A DNA stretch of 64,000 nucleotides from Lysinibacillus louembei (GTDB lineage: Bacteria; Bacillota; Bacilli; Bacillales_A; Planococcaceae), in contig NZ_CP137624.1 in assembly GCF_033880585.1 (NCBI RefSeq), positions 2,639,501 to 2,703,500 on the forward strand. Direction: 5' to 3'. The first letter of the stretch is position 1, and the number at the start of each line of letters is the position of its first letter. This document shows, piece after piece, positions 63,601-64,000 of this stretch. The notes below the pieces were generated by a model that was not told the origin of the DNA, did no database searches, and was given only the letters and a program-made list of their open reading frames with translations. Made by a program: the position numbers and the translations under genes.

Positions 63601-64000
63601 AGGTTATGCAAGTAACACACAAGAAATGAAGTCAATATCAATCACGAATACGGGAACAGGTATCTTGTCGAATGTAGATGTAGCGTTAAGTGGTAGTAAT
63701 GCAAGTGATTTTGAAATAACACAACCGTTAATAACAAACTTACTAAGTGCAGACAGTACAACATTTACGGTGAAAGCGAAGGATGATTTAGCGGCAGGCA
63801 CCTATACAGCTACAGTAACCGTAACAGCAACAAATCTAGCACCAGTGACATTTACAGTAACACAGGTGGTCAGCCCAGCGTCAATGTACACGATTGATCC
63901 AATTGGCAATCAAAGCTTCACCGCATTGATAGCAGGTTACCCAAGCAACACACAGGAAACAAAGCTATTAACAATTACCAACACAGCAACAGGTGATTTA
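60605..64000 (+). CDS. Giant secreted repeat protein, 3'-truncated by the window edge
   Basis: The frame is open from 60605 to the end, so at least 1,132 residues with no stop. An N-terminal signal peptide (about 28-54, ILVVLILMISSVNYMP, likely cleavage after VQA) precedes a novel region and two fibronectin-III-like modules (about 220-440). A cadherin-like domain (about 440-535) is next, then tandem repeats of 111-112 residues whose units begin at 62213, 62546, 62882, 63218, 63551 and 63884. Each has TITNTGTG and FEITQP and TATVTV, as in choice-of-anchor/HYDIN-like domains. It is probably cell-surface; the anchor lies beyond the window. GAGAGGGTGG ribosome site. Confidence 0.88.
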   Translation, partial: MNLSKNLKTSKRKSKILHEKIRFYFRILVVLILMISSVNYMPIKEVQAAANGTADGTYDFGGVVGIPNSAEIGFTTFSDKFAISNGFAVDGTQLYKENGVQGEEALLIIKSRWASTCKTFTFKDLGVSLYFQTPKTKLTKFSLVIKDINGDVLGTHEISNHDGIEGYGVITQLSTLLNNGTQFNYTGVANLEIKYQLGTDSNSNLIDSSSLNFENITIANVSTCDTQPPIVSNGVISSSNISTTGVTLGWTKATDNVTAQGDLEYLVYQSSSNNINTVSNIEANGTPLGSGFTKDIATFNVTGLSPSTTYYFNVIVKDAMGNKTAYTMQSVTTAIPASAPTVTTSTPASNITTTEAMVGGNVIADGGAAITERGIVYATTTNPTTSNDKRTTTGSTGAFTANLSGLSPNTTYHYRAYATNSVGTSYGDNQSFTTVALSNNSNLSNLTLSTGVLTPSFASATVGYTVNVATNVESIQVTPTVADSTATVTVDGVTVTSGQASGSIPLNVGSNPITILVTAQNNTTKTYTITVNRAAPTYTIEAIGNQTFTALTAGYPNNTQETKTLTITNTGTGSLTDVAVALSGANANAFEITQPSLASLPSTGSTTFEVKAKDGLATGTYTATVTVNAASLTSVTFTVTQVVNPAPTYTIDEISNQTFTALTAGYTSGSQETKTVPITNTGTGSLSGITVGLSGTNASDFEITQPTLTSLPSTDSTAFTVKAKDGLAEGTYTATVTVNATNLTTPVTFTVTQVVNPVPTYTIDAISNQTFTGLTEGYPNDTQEIKSMTITNTGTGNLANLGVTLSGPNASDFEITQPLVTNLASASNTAFTVKAKNGLAEGTYTATVTVNATNLTTPVTFTVTQIVDPAPTHTIDTINDQTFPVLTEGYTSGTQETKAVPITNTGTGSLLNLDVALSGPNASDFEITQPLVTNLASAGNTTFTVKAKDDLTAGTYTATVTVNATNLTPVTFTVTQVVNPASTYTIDTISDQTFSVLTEGYASNTQEMKSISITNTGTGILSNVDVALSGSNASDFEITQPLITNLLSADSTTFTVKAKDDLAAGTYTATVTVTATNLAPVTFTVTQVVSPASMYTIDPIGNQSFTALIAGYPSNTQETKLLTITNTATGDL
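62213..64000 (+). repeat. Tandem 333/336-bp coding repeats
   Basis: Unit starts 62213, 62546, 62882, 63218, 63551 and 63884 give unit lengths of 333, 336, 336, 333 and 333 bases. The sixth unit runs off the window. Units are highly similar in phrases such as GACATTTAC-GTGAC, which suggests recent duplication or gene conversion. Confidence 0.9.

Noticed and set aside
62599-63801. Several minus-strand open frames of 60-100 codons inside the giant repeat gene
   Set aside because: They repeat with the same period as the plus-strand repeats and have no ribosome sites; they are shadows of the coding repeat.

Overview
The window looks like chromosomal DNA of a low-GC Gram-positive bacterium of the Bacillales, most likely the Lysinibacillus/Solibacillus/Planococcaceae group. 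The evidence is gene order and content: secDF, recJ, apt, relA, dtd, an SH3/amidase, then hisS-aspS behind a T-box, followed by a 6S RNA and tcdA; and dinG, ypmA, ypmB, aspB, asnS, dnaD, nth, ypoC, then ponA-recU. These are conserved Bacillus blocks with AGGAGG-type ribosome sites and TTGACA/TATAAT promoters. No tRNA, rRNA, CRISPR array, transposase or prophage structural module was seen.

Layout. 1-14 kb: protein export, ppGpp metabolism and DNA repair core genes, interrupted by a SUKH-like gene, a degenerate signal-peptidase-like gene and an AT-rich two-gene ATPase/putative nuclease pair (10.06-11.88 kb). 13.7-17.5 kb: T-box controlled hisS-aspS and a 6S RNA. 17.5-24.3 kb: a GlcNAc cluster nagE-nagA-SIS gene-ptsH-ptsI-nagB, with operators and a cre site upstream, inserted between the 6S gene and tcdA. 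25.2-34.2 kb: a DUF4288-like gene, then a MarR regulator heading a peptide ABC transporter operon that ends in an M24 creatinase-like enzyme and an M20 amidohydrolase. 34.2-35.75 kb: a 21-bp repeat, a hypothetical gene, a GNAT and two copies of a dispersed palindromic repeat. 35.75-43.56 kb: the dinG to ypoC block. 43.6-51.1 kb: a second amino-sugar island (GntR/NagR-like regulator, Eis-like acetyltransferase, three-gene Lac/Cel-type PTS, MupG, BadF-type sugar kinase) wedged between ypoC and ponA. 51.3-57.8 kb: ponA, recU, yppE and the helicase mrfA. 57.8-64 kb: an apparently single transcription unit of a GNAT, three tail-collar paralogues and the start of a giant secreted repeat protein that runs off the window.

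How the parts work together. The two amino-sugar islands share an operator core (GTATAGACAACTA) in front of nagE and in front of the GntR gene itself, and related palindromes precede the second PTS. The inferred regulon imports GlcNAc and probably a cell-wall disaccharide through PTS proteins fed by the ptsHI genes in the same cluster. MupG would split the disaccharide phosphate, the kinase would phosphorylate free amino sugar, and NagA/NagB would feed fructose-6-phosphate to glycolysis.

The less ordinary items are the ATPase/nuclease-like pair, the collar/GNAT/giant-protein cassette, a family of dispersed hairpin repeats (four copies), an interleaved inverted repeat at 51.16-51.23 kb, and two enzymes with substituted active-site residues (the signal-peptidase-like protein and the M24 protein).
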